This document shows positions 17,470-29,100 of a stretch of DNA of 64,000 nucleotides, in pieces. The DNA is from Pyrenophora tritici-repentis (taxonomy: Eukaryota > Ascomycota > Dothideomycetes > Pleosporales > Pleosporaceae): positions 1 through 64,000 of the forward strand of contig NW_027093983.1 of NCBI RefSeq assembly GCF_003171515.1, written 5' to 3'. How positions within the stretch are numbered: the first letter of the stretch is position 1; each line of letters starts with the position of its first letter. The position numbers and the translations under genes were made by a program. A model generated the notes under the pieces. That model was not told where the DNA came from. It searched no databases and was given only the letters and a program-made list of their open reading frames with translations.

Positions 17470-20412
17470 ATGTTATATTTTCCAACAATTATCTCTGTTC
17501 TTGAAGTATTGGCTGTTACTGTACCTGTTTTATTAACAGTAGCTTTTGTAACAATAGCTGAGAGAAAAACAATGGCTAGCATGCAAAGAAGACTGGGACC
17601 TAATTCAGTGGGTTGTCTAAAATGAAATCTTACATATAAAAGAACTTTTCATTCTTCTTGTGATGCTTTGAGTGAATTATACTGTAATAGAAAAGCCCCC
17701 GTTATGGTATTTTCGGATGATGTGCTTTTTACTTCTACTCATTTACTTAATCCATCTGTGATTCTATCTTTCTTTAAATCTTTAAAAGGTAAGGGGGTAT
17801 TTATATGTTTAGATACAAAAAAGACCGTAAAGTTTTTTATATAGGGAGAACTAAAGACTTCCACAAAAGATTTAAAGATAATTTGAGTTCTAACTTAAAA
17901 GATAGATTTCATAAATTTGCTAATTCAATTGGTTGAGATCAATTTGAATTTTCTATTATAGAGATATGTGATCTTAGCATCCAACAAGATAGAGAAGATT
18001 TTTACTTGCAAAAATACTTACCTTTATTAAATACTATCTTTAAAAGTAATTTTAGTGAAATACAATCTTATGACTCTTTATATGAGATATTAAGACTTAA
18101 ACAGTCAAAATTTTATTCAGATAAAGATTTATACCTTTATGTTTATGAATATTGTAATAATAAAATTAGTACTAATAATCTAATATTTAGTAGCATAAGT
18201 GCGTCATCAAAAGAATATGGTATAGCTAGAGAAACAATTAGTGTTTATTTAAATACTTATGTACCCTACAAAAATCTATTATTTTTAACTAATAAAATAG
18301 AATGTTTTGATTTAGCAGGAAAACTAGTTAGTGATGCTATGCAAGGATTAAATTTAAATCATAATATAGCTAAAAAAATATGAATGTATTTTATAGAATC
18401 AAAAGATACTGTTGTTAAAACAGAATTAGAGTCTAAAAGTGCAGTAGCTAAATTATTAGGTGTACAACATTTAGTTATAACTAATCATCTAGATAAACTA
18501 ATAAAAGCAGGTATTAATGGTCATTATATATTTAATCATGAATTAAATGATTTAGAGCTAGAAAAACTCATTGAATTCTCATCGTTAAGAAAAACGAGAA
18601 ATCGTACAGTATGAGCTTATAGTGCTATAACTTTAGAATTAATTACTGATTCATTTAATAGTATTCAAAAAGCAGCTGAATATTTTAATGTTGATTACAG
18701 ATCTGTAGTTAGACACTTAGATACTGAATTAGCTACTAAAAAAGGCAATTATTTAGTATTATTTTTTAATGATAAATTGACTGATTTAAAGAGAAAAGAA
18801 CTACGGAATAATTTAAAATTAGCAAAAAATGAGACTACTGAAATTTGAGTTTATAAAAAGTTAGATGATAAATTCATTCTAATGAATTCCAATGAAACTG
18901 GTTTTAGTTCAAAACATTTAGCAGCTAAAGAATTAAAATTAAGTCATAAAACAATTAGTAAATTTTTGAATACTCATAAAGACTATAAAGGTTTGTATTT
19001 TTACAGTATTAAATTGTAAGATAAAAAGTAAAGTGTAAGAAACTTTATTAGGCCCATCAGTGAAAGAGAACCTTTTGCTATAAACCATCAAATTGACGGG
19101 AACACCTTAAAGCTATTTCAACTAAATGTATTAGGTAACTAAATACATGGCCCAGGTAATGACTCGGGGTATAGTAAAATCGAAATAGATGTATGAAAAG
19201 AAATAGGCAACCCGCAGCCAAGTACCTATTGTATTAGGTATGCAGTTCATCGACTAAACGGTGGTTGGCATAAAATTTTTTTTAATTTTATGCTTAAGAT
19301 ATAGTCAGGCCCTGCTTGAGAAAGTACAGGGTATAAATATATATATTTATACCTGGAAATGGATAGTAACACTATTTAGGGAGAAATCCTCAATTCTTTA
19401 CCTGTATTATGTATAATAAATGGTTAAATGAGGACATTCGTGATATGGTCTACTTCAAGCATTTGCCGATGCTCTTAAAGTTTTATTAAAAGAGTATGTT
19501 TCTCCTACACAAGCCAATATAGTATTATTTTTCCTTGGTCCGATTATAACTTTAATCTTTTCACTTCTTGGATATGCTGTAATACCTTATGGTCCTGGTT
19601 TAGTGCTACTAGATTATAATCTGGGTATATTATATATGTTGGCTATGTCTTCTTTAGCTACATATGGTATACTTTTAGCTGGATGATCAGCTAATTCTAA
19701 ATATGCATTCTTAGGGTCTTTAAGAAGTACAGCTCAATTAATTAGTTATGAATTAATTTTAAGTTCTGCTATACTTTTAGTAGTATTATTAGCAGGTAGC
19801 TTAGACATAACTGTTATTATAGAAGCTCAAAGAGCTATTTGATATGTAGTACCTTTATTTCCTATATTCCTTGTGTTTTTTATAGGATCTATAGCGGAAA
19901 CAAATCGTGCCCCATTCGATCTAGCAGAGGCTGAATCAGAACTAGTTAGTGGGTTTATGACAGAGCATTCAGCTGTTATTTTTTTATTTTTCTTTTTAGC
20001 AGAATATGCTAGTATAATTCTCATTTGTATTTTAAATAGTATTTTATTTTTAGGTGGTTATCTGTTTGACTTTAACTATTATCTATATCCTTACTTTTAT
20101 TTAGTGCAATTTATTGCAGGGGATAGTTATATGTATCTAACAGAAAATGAAACTAATTTCAATGTAATTGACTTTGATAATTACAATTCATTAATAGGAA
20201 CAACTATAAGTGGTGTGGTAATAGGGCTTAAAACTTGTATAATGATCTTTGTATTTATTTGGGCAAGAGCCTCATTCCCGCGTATACGTTATGACCAACT
20301 TATGTCTTATTGTTGAACTGTTTTATTACCAATAGTTATTGCATTTATTATACTAGTCCCATGTATATTATATAGCTTTGAGATAATGCCTGTAAATATA
20401 CCTTTATTATAA
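17470..20412 (+). CDS. nad1: NADH dehydrogenase subunit 1 (2 exons)
   Basis: Membrane subunit of complex I near the quinone site. Exon 1 17470-17613 ([16 protein letters not shown] to [10 protein letters not shown]), exon 2 19441-20412, TAA stop; about 371 residues. Hallmarks: [46 protein letters not shown] and [14 protein letters not shown] stretch between transmembrane segments near 20090-20210 ([18 protein letters not shown]) is an extra loop relative to the shortest homologues. Several TGA-Trp codons. The only respiratory gene on the plus strand in the unique region. Confidence 0.96.
17614..19018 (+). CDS. GIY-YIG homing endonuclease in nad1 intron (one apparent frameshift)
   Basis: Frame continues from nad1 exon 1. 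A G run near 17790 has five G; a sixth would join the N-terminal part to [19 protein letters not shown] and the rest of the GIY-YIG domain. The C-terminal half holds several NUMOD1-like modules: [59 protein letters not shown] and [17 protein letters not shown]. Stop TAA 19016-19018. TGA codons read as Trp. About 460 residues, long for the family because of repeated DNA-binding modules. Confidence 0.85.
17614..19440 (+). other. Group I intron in nad1
   Basis: Sits after GGT of NSVG and ends with G before TGA TAT GGT (WYGLLQ). Core region 19060-19340 has gacgggaacaccttaaagc, cccgcagccaagtac and aagatatagtcag. The last part (19335-19400) holds a stem ending acctggaaatgg and tagggagaa, resembling the upstream element of nad1, rps3, nad4 and cob. 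Confidence 0.8.
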
Positions 20413-21240
20413 TTAAAAACAAATTTATGTTAAAATATTGATATAATATTATAAATTTAAATGTGTAATATTTTAAATATAATACAACATAAATTTCGTG
20501 TATATTTTTTTTAAGTAACTTTTCTAATATTTTTTCTATATATTGTAAGTATTACATTAACATAGGTTCTATAATAGAAAAGAAACTAAAAAGAATATAA
20601 ATATTTTACAAAGTATAGTATGGAAATACCATAACGAATGTTATGGAAATATAAAAAGGAACATTCTGCAAATATAATAATGAATATTGTGCAAATATAA
20701 GCAATGCTCCTAACTACTACTTAAAAGTTTTATGCTACTAGCTCTTGAGTTTAAAATACTTTTTTGACTTTTGCTGTGTTAGTTAGGGCACAATAACTAT
20801 ACTGGTAGAGTATAAATTGTATAATATATCATTCCTTGGAATAATAGTATGTACAAATAAAAAGAGTTTGTTGATATAAATGAAGCTGTTTTTTGATACA
20901 AGTGTGATAATAACAAAATAGCTTAGTATAATAGTCCTTACATGCCTGGCCATTATTGTTAAGTATACCTGTAATAACAGCTCTATTTTCTATACACCTG
21001 CTAGTTCTATGCAGTTGAAAATAATTATCACCAGACAGATGCCTTCCAACAGATAATGGACACCTGCAGCGATCTATTTCTTTTTTTTTTCGGCATAGGA
21101 GTAGTAACTTTATACTCTTATATATTTGATTTACTACTAGGTAAAAATATAACTAATATAGCTGTAGGTATTAAAGATATACACAATACTAAATGAATAT
21201 ATTGCTCTATAAAATGTGAAGAATCTACAGTTAGCATGAA
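20413..21240 (+). other. Spacer with short membrane-protein-like fragments
   Basis: No complete gene. Around 20950-21030 a short frame reads WPLLLSIPVITALFSIHLL; around 21091-21244 another reads GIGVVTLYSYIFDLLLGKN and ends with TAA. Both look like pieces of a membrane protein and may be remnants of a lost ORF. Repeats such as aaatataa and tatggaaata are scattered at 20620-20700. Confidence 0.4.
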
Positions 21241-22713
21241 TTAATGACTGCTAACTCAACCCTTTAACCCAAAAGTACCATTTCTGGTCTTAGAATTAAT
21301 AAGGGTATACTGTGTATTGGATTTAACGTAACCTCTTAGCATAGTAGATGATTTATAATTAAATGAGGAACGTATGTTTTTTAAGCTACCTGCATATCTA
21401 TACTTAAATACAGCTCTCATAGCTGTTAAACGTCTTGTTAATCTACCTGATGCTTCAAATCTTACACCACTTACTACTTGTTGTTTTATAGTATTTATAA
21501 TACTGTTTTTATTCATTGCTTCAATATTATCATCAAATGTCATAAGTGTGTGTAAATCAGGTATTCTTACCATTTGTAATATAGCTTTTCTTAAAACTCT
21601 TACTGCTTTATTTTTCCTATCTCTTAATTTTAGAGCTACTGCTCATGAAAAAACGTCACTATTTAAATGTATAGATCTTAATTCAACTAAGTTAATTTCT
21701 ACCTTTTTGTTATATAATTTTTCAATTAAACTAATTAAACCTAAATTTCTTAAGTTTAGATTTAAGCTATTAAATTTAGATTTATTAAAATTAAGTAATT
21801 TTAATGAATTAAATAATATTTTTTGTAATCTAACTAATTTTTTTAAAAGTCTAATGTTATAAGTAGGTATTTTACTTAACTTAAGGTATTTTCTTCTTAA
21901 ATTTACTAGGAAGTATCTTATTAAGTTATTATTTGTTTTAAAGAAAGCCATATTTCATTTTCTAAATATGAAAAAGTTATTCTTTAATAAAGGAGGTATT
22001 CTGTTTTTATGATTTGGTACAAATCCTGTTTTTATTTTTTTTTTATAAAAATCAACTCATCTTATGGTTTTTAATCTTGTAGGTGTAAAAAATTTTTCTG
22101 AACTATCCTCCAAAAAAAATTTTTTTCCACCAACCATTAGATCTTCAGCCAAAAATAATCTAAAGTCTTCTAATCTTGTAGGTGTAAGATATTCCGAAAA
22201 TATTTTAGATCCATGAGCAATTAGACCTCCATCCAAAAATATTTTATCTTGATCAACAATTAATTTTCTATATTTTACAAGTACAAGAATTTTTAATATA
22301 TACCTCTCAATAGATGATTTTTTTTTATTGTATATATATAATGTAATAAATAGTTTAGTGTTAGTATGTTTTAGCTCAGCTCTACTTGCATATATTTTAT
22401 TTGCTGAGTAACGAATCTTGTTATCACGTCTACGTTTAAAAAGAATTTTTATTTTATCTTGTAACATATTACAATAACTTCTAAGTAGTTTATTTAATAC
22501 AGCATCGTAACTTATTAAAGATTTAATGTAGGATTTATTGTAAGAGTATACACTACTAAACCATTCTTTACTAGAAGACGTATAAAATATAATGTTATTA
22601 TATTCATCTCTTTCAGAATTACTTTGTATTTTATTATTTTTTTCTATAATATAGTTAGTATTTAATGATTTTTCATTAAAACTATTTTGTTTATTTTTGA
22701 AAATGTTTAACAT
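21241..22713 (-). CDS. rps3: Mitochondrial ribosomal protein S3
   Basis: Component of the small mitochondrial ribosomal subunit, very AT-rich and basic, as is normal for fungal rps3. Read from ATG at 22713 to TAA at 21243-21241, about 490 residues, with TGA-Trp codons (near 22054, 21955, 21640 and 21256). The C-terminus is diagnostic: SGRLTRRLTAMRAVFKYRY, LRGYVKSNTQYTLINSK, RNGTFGLKGWVSSH. A tandem peptide (TPTRLEDFRLFLAEDL, then FTPTRLKTIR) near 22060-22190 is a local repeat. A recurrent structured element lies about 260 bases upstream. Confidence 0.92.
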
Positions 22714-22867
22714 AGAATATTATTATTAATTATTGGTATAAATAAGGGCAAAGCAATTAAAGTTATAAGTTTAATGAATATTGTACATCCTTAATACATT
22801 GGTATTCATTTGTTATATTAATTAGCATATAAAGTATATTTTAGAAGGAGTACATATACTTAAACAG

Positions 22868-22955
22868 TGATAAAAAATAAGTGATTTGAACACTTAACCT
22901 TGTTTTGTGAACTAAAAAGAAAACCCGAATGCTCTACTAATGGAGTGAATATCTG
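22868..22955 (-). other. tRNA-like sequence, degenerate
   Basis: Minus strand has a T arm (aagtg-ttcaaat-cactt), a D-arm-like ctccattagtagag and an anticodon-like hairpin gtttt...aaaac with ctttttag. Acceptor strands do not pair well. A partial relative is at 47138-47185. Possibly a pseudo-tRNA. Confidence 0.3.
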
Positions 22956-22974
22956 TGTAATCTTTTTTTAAGGG

Positions 22975-23085
22975 GGGCTTTAATAAACCTAAGTTCATCT
23001 TCTCCCTGATAAATGCTGTGTAAACATATATCTACAAGTGCAATTTTCCAGCTTAATAAAAGCTATATCTACTGGGATATGTTAT
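22975..23085 (-). promoter_or_regulatory. Recurrent structured element upstream of rps3
   Basis: In gene sense: cccagtagatatagc, stem to aagctggaaaattgcac, a weak hairpin, then cagggagaagatgaac and ttaggtttattaaagcc. The last part is nearly identical to the copy before nad1. Lies between the nad4 stop and rps3. Confidence 0.5.
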
Positions 23086-23372
23086 ACTATTATGTAATGT
23101 ACTTACTTTTCATAACATGTTAATTGTACAAAACAATTCTTTTAATAAAATCTATCTAGAGTTATATAGAAAAGTTTAACACTCCATCTTCTAAATCAGA
23201 TTAAGGAACTAAATTATAATATAATAGAATTATGAATCTGGTAGTTAAAAGATAAACTATTAAGCCTATTAAGATATATAATGCATAAGATGCAGAAGAA
23301 GCATAAAACGGTCAATAGTATATAAATACAAATAAGAGTCATCATACCACATCCAAAAAATCCTATATGTAT

Positions 23373-25238
23373 CTAAATTCGTTTACATGAACAACCCGGA
23401 TTAGGGCAGAATGTTTGACCACATTGTCTACACATTGACCCTTTACTATCATATTCGACTACTTTAAATCCACGGCTACACCTCATATTGGTACAAGCCC
23501 TTATGGCATCAGGTCCATTCAGCATATCTCGTAATACGAATGGGTGTCTACATGGTGTTATAGGATTTTTTTCTTTTTCTTTTCCACCGCCTTTAGAATC
23601 TTGGGGGAACTGATTGGATGACTGACTAGATGACATTAAAACTATACCTAATAATAACACAGGAATAGCTAATAAGTAGTACACAATATTAGGTGATTTT
23701 AGTAAAGATTCCATGTATGAGCTAGCACTATTTTGTATGTAAAGTCCTCAATATACAGCCGCATCACAGCTAATTACATTTAAATCAAAAAGGTAAATTA
23801 GAGTTGAAGCTGAATAATGGATAGCGTCTAATATTGGTGCAGGATATATACCAAATAATACGGTAGGTATAACTAATATTAATAAGATAGTAAATTCTCT
23901 TTTAGTTAAATCCGGTATACTAAAGGTAAACATTCTTGAATAGGCTCCACCAAAAGCTATTCTTTGATACATATATATAGTGTACGCTGCAGAGAATATG
24001 ATAGAAGAACTTGCAAAGACACCAAATAAAGATGATCTTTCAAACACCCCATATAATGATAAAAATTCACCTATGAAATTTAAAGATAAAGGAGCTCCAC
24101 AGTTAGCAAGACATAGTATGAAGAATAATATAGCAAATAATGGCATTACTTGAGTAACTCCTCTGTAGAAAGAGATTACTCTTGTAGAAGATCTATCGTA
24201 TAATACACCTCCTGCACATATAAATAGACCTGGTGAAACTAGTCCATGAGCCAACCCTAAATTAATAGCACCTTCAATACCTTGTATACTGTTACTGAAC
24301 ACTCCTAGAAGATAAACTGCAGCATGAGAAACAGAACTGTACGCAATAAGTTCTTTAATATCTATAGTTCTTAATGTACTAAGACTAGCATATACTATAG
24401 TAATAACACCAATTAGGAAAATTATATAAGTATATTCCATATAAGCTTTAGGTAAAACAGGTAAAATTAGTCTCAGTATACCATATAAACTTAATTTAAG
24501 AACAATTGCTGCTAAAATGATACTTCCCCCTAAAGGTGATTCAACATGAGCTTTTAAAAGTCATGTATTTAGGAAAATTGTAGGAGTTTTTACAGCAAAA
24601 GCTATAAAAATTCCATAAAATAAGAAAAGTTGTGTTAAATACATGAAATTTCCCTTAAAAAGAGTATCAAAATCCGTAGTACTCATAATAGATGACATTG
24701 CTAAAATAGATAATAATAAAAATAAAGAACCCAAAAGAGTGTATAAGAATAAATAAAAACTAGCCTTTACTCTGTTATCTGACCCAAATATACCTATCAA
24801 TATAAATAAAGGAGGTAAAATGGACTCGAAGAAGATGTAAAAGAGTAAAATATCTAATACTAAGAAAACCGCTAATAATAAAGTTTCTAACAACAGTATT
24901 ATAATAACATAAGATTCTACATCTTTTGTTATTGACTTTCAATTCGATACTAGTGAGATAGGAATAATTATGGTAGTTAATAGAATGAAATATATAGATA
25001 AACCGTCTACACCTAGATAAAAATCAAAATAACTTATTTCATGATATTCTTGTACAAATTGAAACTGATTTGTACTAAAATCAAATAAAATAAAAATTAT
25101 TAATGAGATAAAGAAATTTAAGATAGATGTAGTTAACGCTATGAATTTAATATTTCTTAATGAAACTCCATTATCCCTATTAATTAATATGGCAAGTACA
25201 CCTAATATAGGAGTTAAAAGTAAGGATGATAATAACAT
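23373..25238 (-). CDS. nad4: NADH dehydrogenase subunit 4 with a C-terminal cysteine-rich extension
   Basis: Proton-pumping subunit of complex I. One exon from ATG 25238 (MLLSSLLLTPILGVLAIL) to TAG at 23375-23373, about 621 residues, crossing TGA-Trp codons near 24940, 24562 and 23749. NAD4 text: FESILPPLFILIGIFGS, HVESPLGGSIILAAIVLKL, SSVSHAAVYLLG. A normal NAD4 would end near HYSASTLIY (about 477 residues). The same frame continues about 145 residues: a membrane segment (VYYLLAIPVLLLGIVLM), a Lys/Glu-rich linker and a tail with C, CTNMRC, CRQC and CPNPGCSC motifs that could bind zinc. The extension was not recognised from other fungi. Confidence 0.93.
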
Positions 25239-25365
25239 TTATAAAACAAAAAGAAAAAATACCTCTATTTCGTATAGAATGATAATGTATCAGCTATACT
25301 TTTAATATTCACCATATGTATAGTAAGGTAATAAATTCTTGATAAAACATCCTATATAAAACGTA

Positions 25366-25630
25366 TGCTCTAAAAATGGAGCATTGTTATCTAATACTTG
25401 AACTTAGATTAGGATATTAGGAGTCTATAGTTCTTAATGTACTAAGACTAGCATATATTATAGTAATAACACCCATTAGCAAAATTATATAAGTATATTC
25501 CGCATAAGCTTTAGGTAAACAGGTAAAATTCAGTATACCCTCTAAACTTGATTTAAGAACAATTGCTGCTAAATGTATGCTCTAAAAATTTAGCATTCTT
25601 ATCTAATACTTGAACTTAGATTAGGATATT
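25366..25630 (-). pseudogene. nad4 fragment between direct repeats
   Basis: 25431-25572 repeats an internal part of nad4 (24362-24515) with about a dozen changes and small deletions, in the same orientation. On both sides lies a direct repeat of about 57 bases (25366-25423 and 25574-25630; start tatgctctaaaaat, then atctaatacttgaactta). The layout looks like a duplication or integration of a gene fragment. Confidence 0.75.
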
Positions 25631-25815
25631 AAGAATATCTTGTTCTTCCATTAATAGGTATTTTGTAATTAAATTTGGCGATAAAATGGCACATTACTAT
25701 TATAGAATAATACCTTTTTATGAAGTCATATATCCAGATAATTATTGTGTATGAAAATAAACTCGTTTACTATTAATTAAAGATTATTAGTATAAGTTTA
25801 CAATGGCATTTTTTA
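25631..25815. other. AT-rich spacer
   Basis: No gene or clear structure recognised between the nad4 fragment and the structured element. Confidence 0.5.
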
Positions 25816-25942
25816 TGCGGCTTTAACAAACGGCAAGGTATATACGTTAGTCTTCTCCCCGTAATTGCTCTAGAAATAGTAATCACGAATGCAATTTTCC
25901 ACTAGATAATTTTATCTACTGGGATTTGTTATACTATTATGG
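25816..25942 (-). promoter_or_regulatory. Recurrent structured element upstream of nad4
   Basis: In gene sense: aaatcccagtagataaaatt, then atctagtggaaaattgca, a hairpin-like block, cggggagaagactaac and gccgtttgttaaagccgc. Very close to the copy upstream of cob (39083-39206). About 580 bases before the nad4 start; also just downstream of the cob stop. Confidence 0.5.
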
Positions 25943-25976
25943 ATAAAAATGTAACTACCCTTTTGGGATGGTCTTA

Positions 25977-26057
25977 TTTTTTCTTTTGCCTGGTTTTTGG
26001 GGGGTTATTTATCCCAGATAAATAACCAAAAAAAAAACCCGGCAAAAGAAAAAAAAT
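25977..26057. repeat. Hairpin element, family 1, between cob and nad4
   Basis: Arms tttttcttttgcctgg and ccggcaaaagaaaaaaa; core ggttatttatcccagataaataacc. A copy in the unique region, confirming dispersal. Confidence 0.85.
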
Positions 26058-26150
26058 TAAGAAGGGGACTATAAATAACAAATATTACCATTTTCATAAC
26101 AAGTTAACGGTAATCTAACCATTATTTACTATATAACTGATAAGTTTTTT

Positions 26151-29100
26151 CTATTTTTTGTGTCTTAAATCAACAAAAGTATTTTCAATAACGGTAACAC
26201 CATACATTATAACTGTAAAATAAGAGAAGTATAAAACTGTACTTATTTGACCAAATTCAATAAATGGAGACTCAACGTGTTTAGCACCTAATTGCATTAA
26301 GATTAAGAAATTCGCCACAAATACAAAGAAAGCTGCTTTACTTAAAGGTCTAAATTGCATACCTCTTGATCTACTTACATCTGTAATTGGTAATAGTAAT
26401 AATATAAGAATAGCTGCAAACATCGCTATAACTCCTAATAATTTATTAGGTATAGATCTTAATATAGCATAGAATGGAAGAAGATCAATATTTAACACAG
26501 ATAAAAAATCTACAACTAGTTAATACTTTAGTACACTATATTCATTATTTAAATATTTATGTTTTAATTATAATAATATCACTATTATGTTTGGACTATA
26601 TCTTCATTTATAAGATTAAATAGTTAATCCTAATATGTCTCGCATATAGTCTCTGAGGATCCTTCTAGTATAATTATTGCTGCTTCGGAGCAACAAATGT
26701 ATCTGGTTGGTTTCCTGCTGATTGTCCTTTAAATGGTACTTTAATGGAGTTTCCAGCATATAGCAAGATTAAGTGACATCTTCGTTATCCATATCACTCT
26801 GGAACTATCGCTGCAGGAGTTTGCATAGGATTTGCCACTACATAATTCTCTGAGTCACCCAGAACGTTAGGCATAAAGAACACAAATAAAGATAATACAA
26901 ATATAAATGCAAAGATTGTAATAAGATCTTTAAATATGAAATATGGAGCAAAAGATATTCTTTCATAGTTTCCTGATACACCTAAAGGATTTCCTGACCC
27001 TGCAACGTCGTGTAATACGATTAAGTGCATTAGTGCTAAAGCAGCTAATACGAAAGGTAAAACGAAATGTAATGAGAAGAATCTATTTAGTGTAGCATTG
27101 TTTACAGAGCATTTGTGTTGGTAACTTCATTTGAAACAAACTATCGTTACACTCAATAAATTTCTTTATTGATCGGACTATATCTTTATCTCTCTTTAGT
27201 AGTTTGAAGGTATTTTTATTTTTTCTGAATATCTAGGTATTGTACGTAATTGTTTTAGTCATAATAAATCTTGTAATCTCTTATTACCCAGTAATTGTAC
27301 AGGAGCATAATGTAAAAATTTAAGAACATTCTCTATGGATCTTACACCTGTAACTTTTAAATTGGAACAATTAGTTTTGTCTATATATATTGCATTAGTA
27401 AAAGATAAATAGTCACGAATAGCAGATATTAAAATTTCCCCGTCTTTTTGAGCAACGTCGAAACTGGCAACTAAGTAATCTTTATCTTTGGATAACTTAT
27501 AAACACTAAAACAACCTTCAGCCTCTATAAACCCTACTAATCAAGCAGGAAAGTAAGAAGCACTTGTAATAGATTCTATGGTATTTATAGGTTTACTACC
27601 TCTAGTATATTCAGGTAAATTTTCTGAGTATATAATACCTGATAATAGAGCATCTTTAAATCTTAAATAATCATATTGTTTATTAGAAAACATAGGGTAT
27701 TTGTCAAATATAGGTATAATAAATTTTTTTTAAATGGTCTTTATTTCTAATTCTTAAAGATACCATTTGAATTTCCTTTCTTTTTCTGAAACTTACTATA
27801 CCTATACCTAATAAACTTTTCATTTTATATATCAATTGAACGTCTTTAATAGACAATTCAATACCTAATTCATATGTTAAAGATTTACCTTTTTTTGTAA
27901 CAGTAAAAAACCCGTCACCTTCAAACAAACCTACTAAATAAGCGTACGAGAGATCTCCTGCGTGTAGTCTCTGAGAGGCCTCCGAAGTATGTATACTTCT
28001 CACCCCGGCTGATTGTCCCCGTGTCATTGCAATTTTCACGTAAATAATTGTTATTAATAAAAAGAATAAATCGTATGCAAATACTAAATTAGGGGATTTT
28101 CCAGCATTAAGCAATATTTTTAACACTACGTCACCGTAGTGTGGTCCAACTGTTTTTAAACCACCTCAAATGACGAAATAAACGAATATTAATCGTTTCA
28201 ATAGGGCATTTAATCCCTATTTTCACCAATTTTATATATATTTGGTGTTTAGACTATGTCTTCAACTAAATATTATTAGTTGTGGGGTACTCGTGTCGAG
28301 CTTATTGTTGGTATTACTCACTCATTAGCCGTTGAACGTTCTTGATCCATCTGTCGATACCGAATCAAGCTCCGCTGCAAGTAATCTATAAACTGGTGGT
28401 TATTATTAATAGACGTTCTTGCAATTCTCCCCTGTTGCCAATAATACATTACTGTATTAAGGAGCCCATTTAGTTTATAATTTCTTTACCGTTAACGCTA
28501 AATTACATTAGGATAGTTAAGATCTTTATATCTAACACTTGCTTTTAACTTGTGTAATCATTCGAAATACTGTATATTCTTTAATCCAACTAGAGGATGT
28601 AATCCAGAAAAAGAAAAAAAATTTATAACTTTTTGTATATCAGTTTTAGAACTAACAGAAAATTGATTATATAAACCTTTTTCAGTGTAAATATTTCTAT
28701 TTGTATTGAACACATTTTTAAAAGCATAAAACAAATCAATATGTATAACTTGTTTTAATTGAAAACAACCCTCTAAACGAGTTTTTAATATAAAACAGCC
28801 TTCTGCTACTGTAAATCCCACTAATCAGTTTTGAAAAAAACTCATATTTAAATCACATAATGAAGTTTCTGGTAATTTATATTCTATTGGTACATCTTCT
28901 TTGTTTGGTATATCTTTAAATAGTTTTATACCCTTTTTCATTACAAGCATTGCAGTATTGAATTGAATTCTTCTATTAAGCGTGAGAAAATACGTTTTAT
29001 GGTGTACTAGCAAAGGAAATATAATCTCTTGTAATTCAGTTTTATTAAAAATAAGTTTACATGTAGGGTATCTTATATCTTTACTTATATTAATTTTACC

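Noticed and set aside
21374..21862. Plus-strand ORF of 162 codons
   Set aside because: Antisense shadow of rps3, whose minus-strand frame has clear ribosomal protein S3 text.
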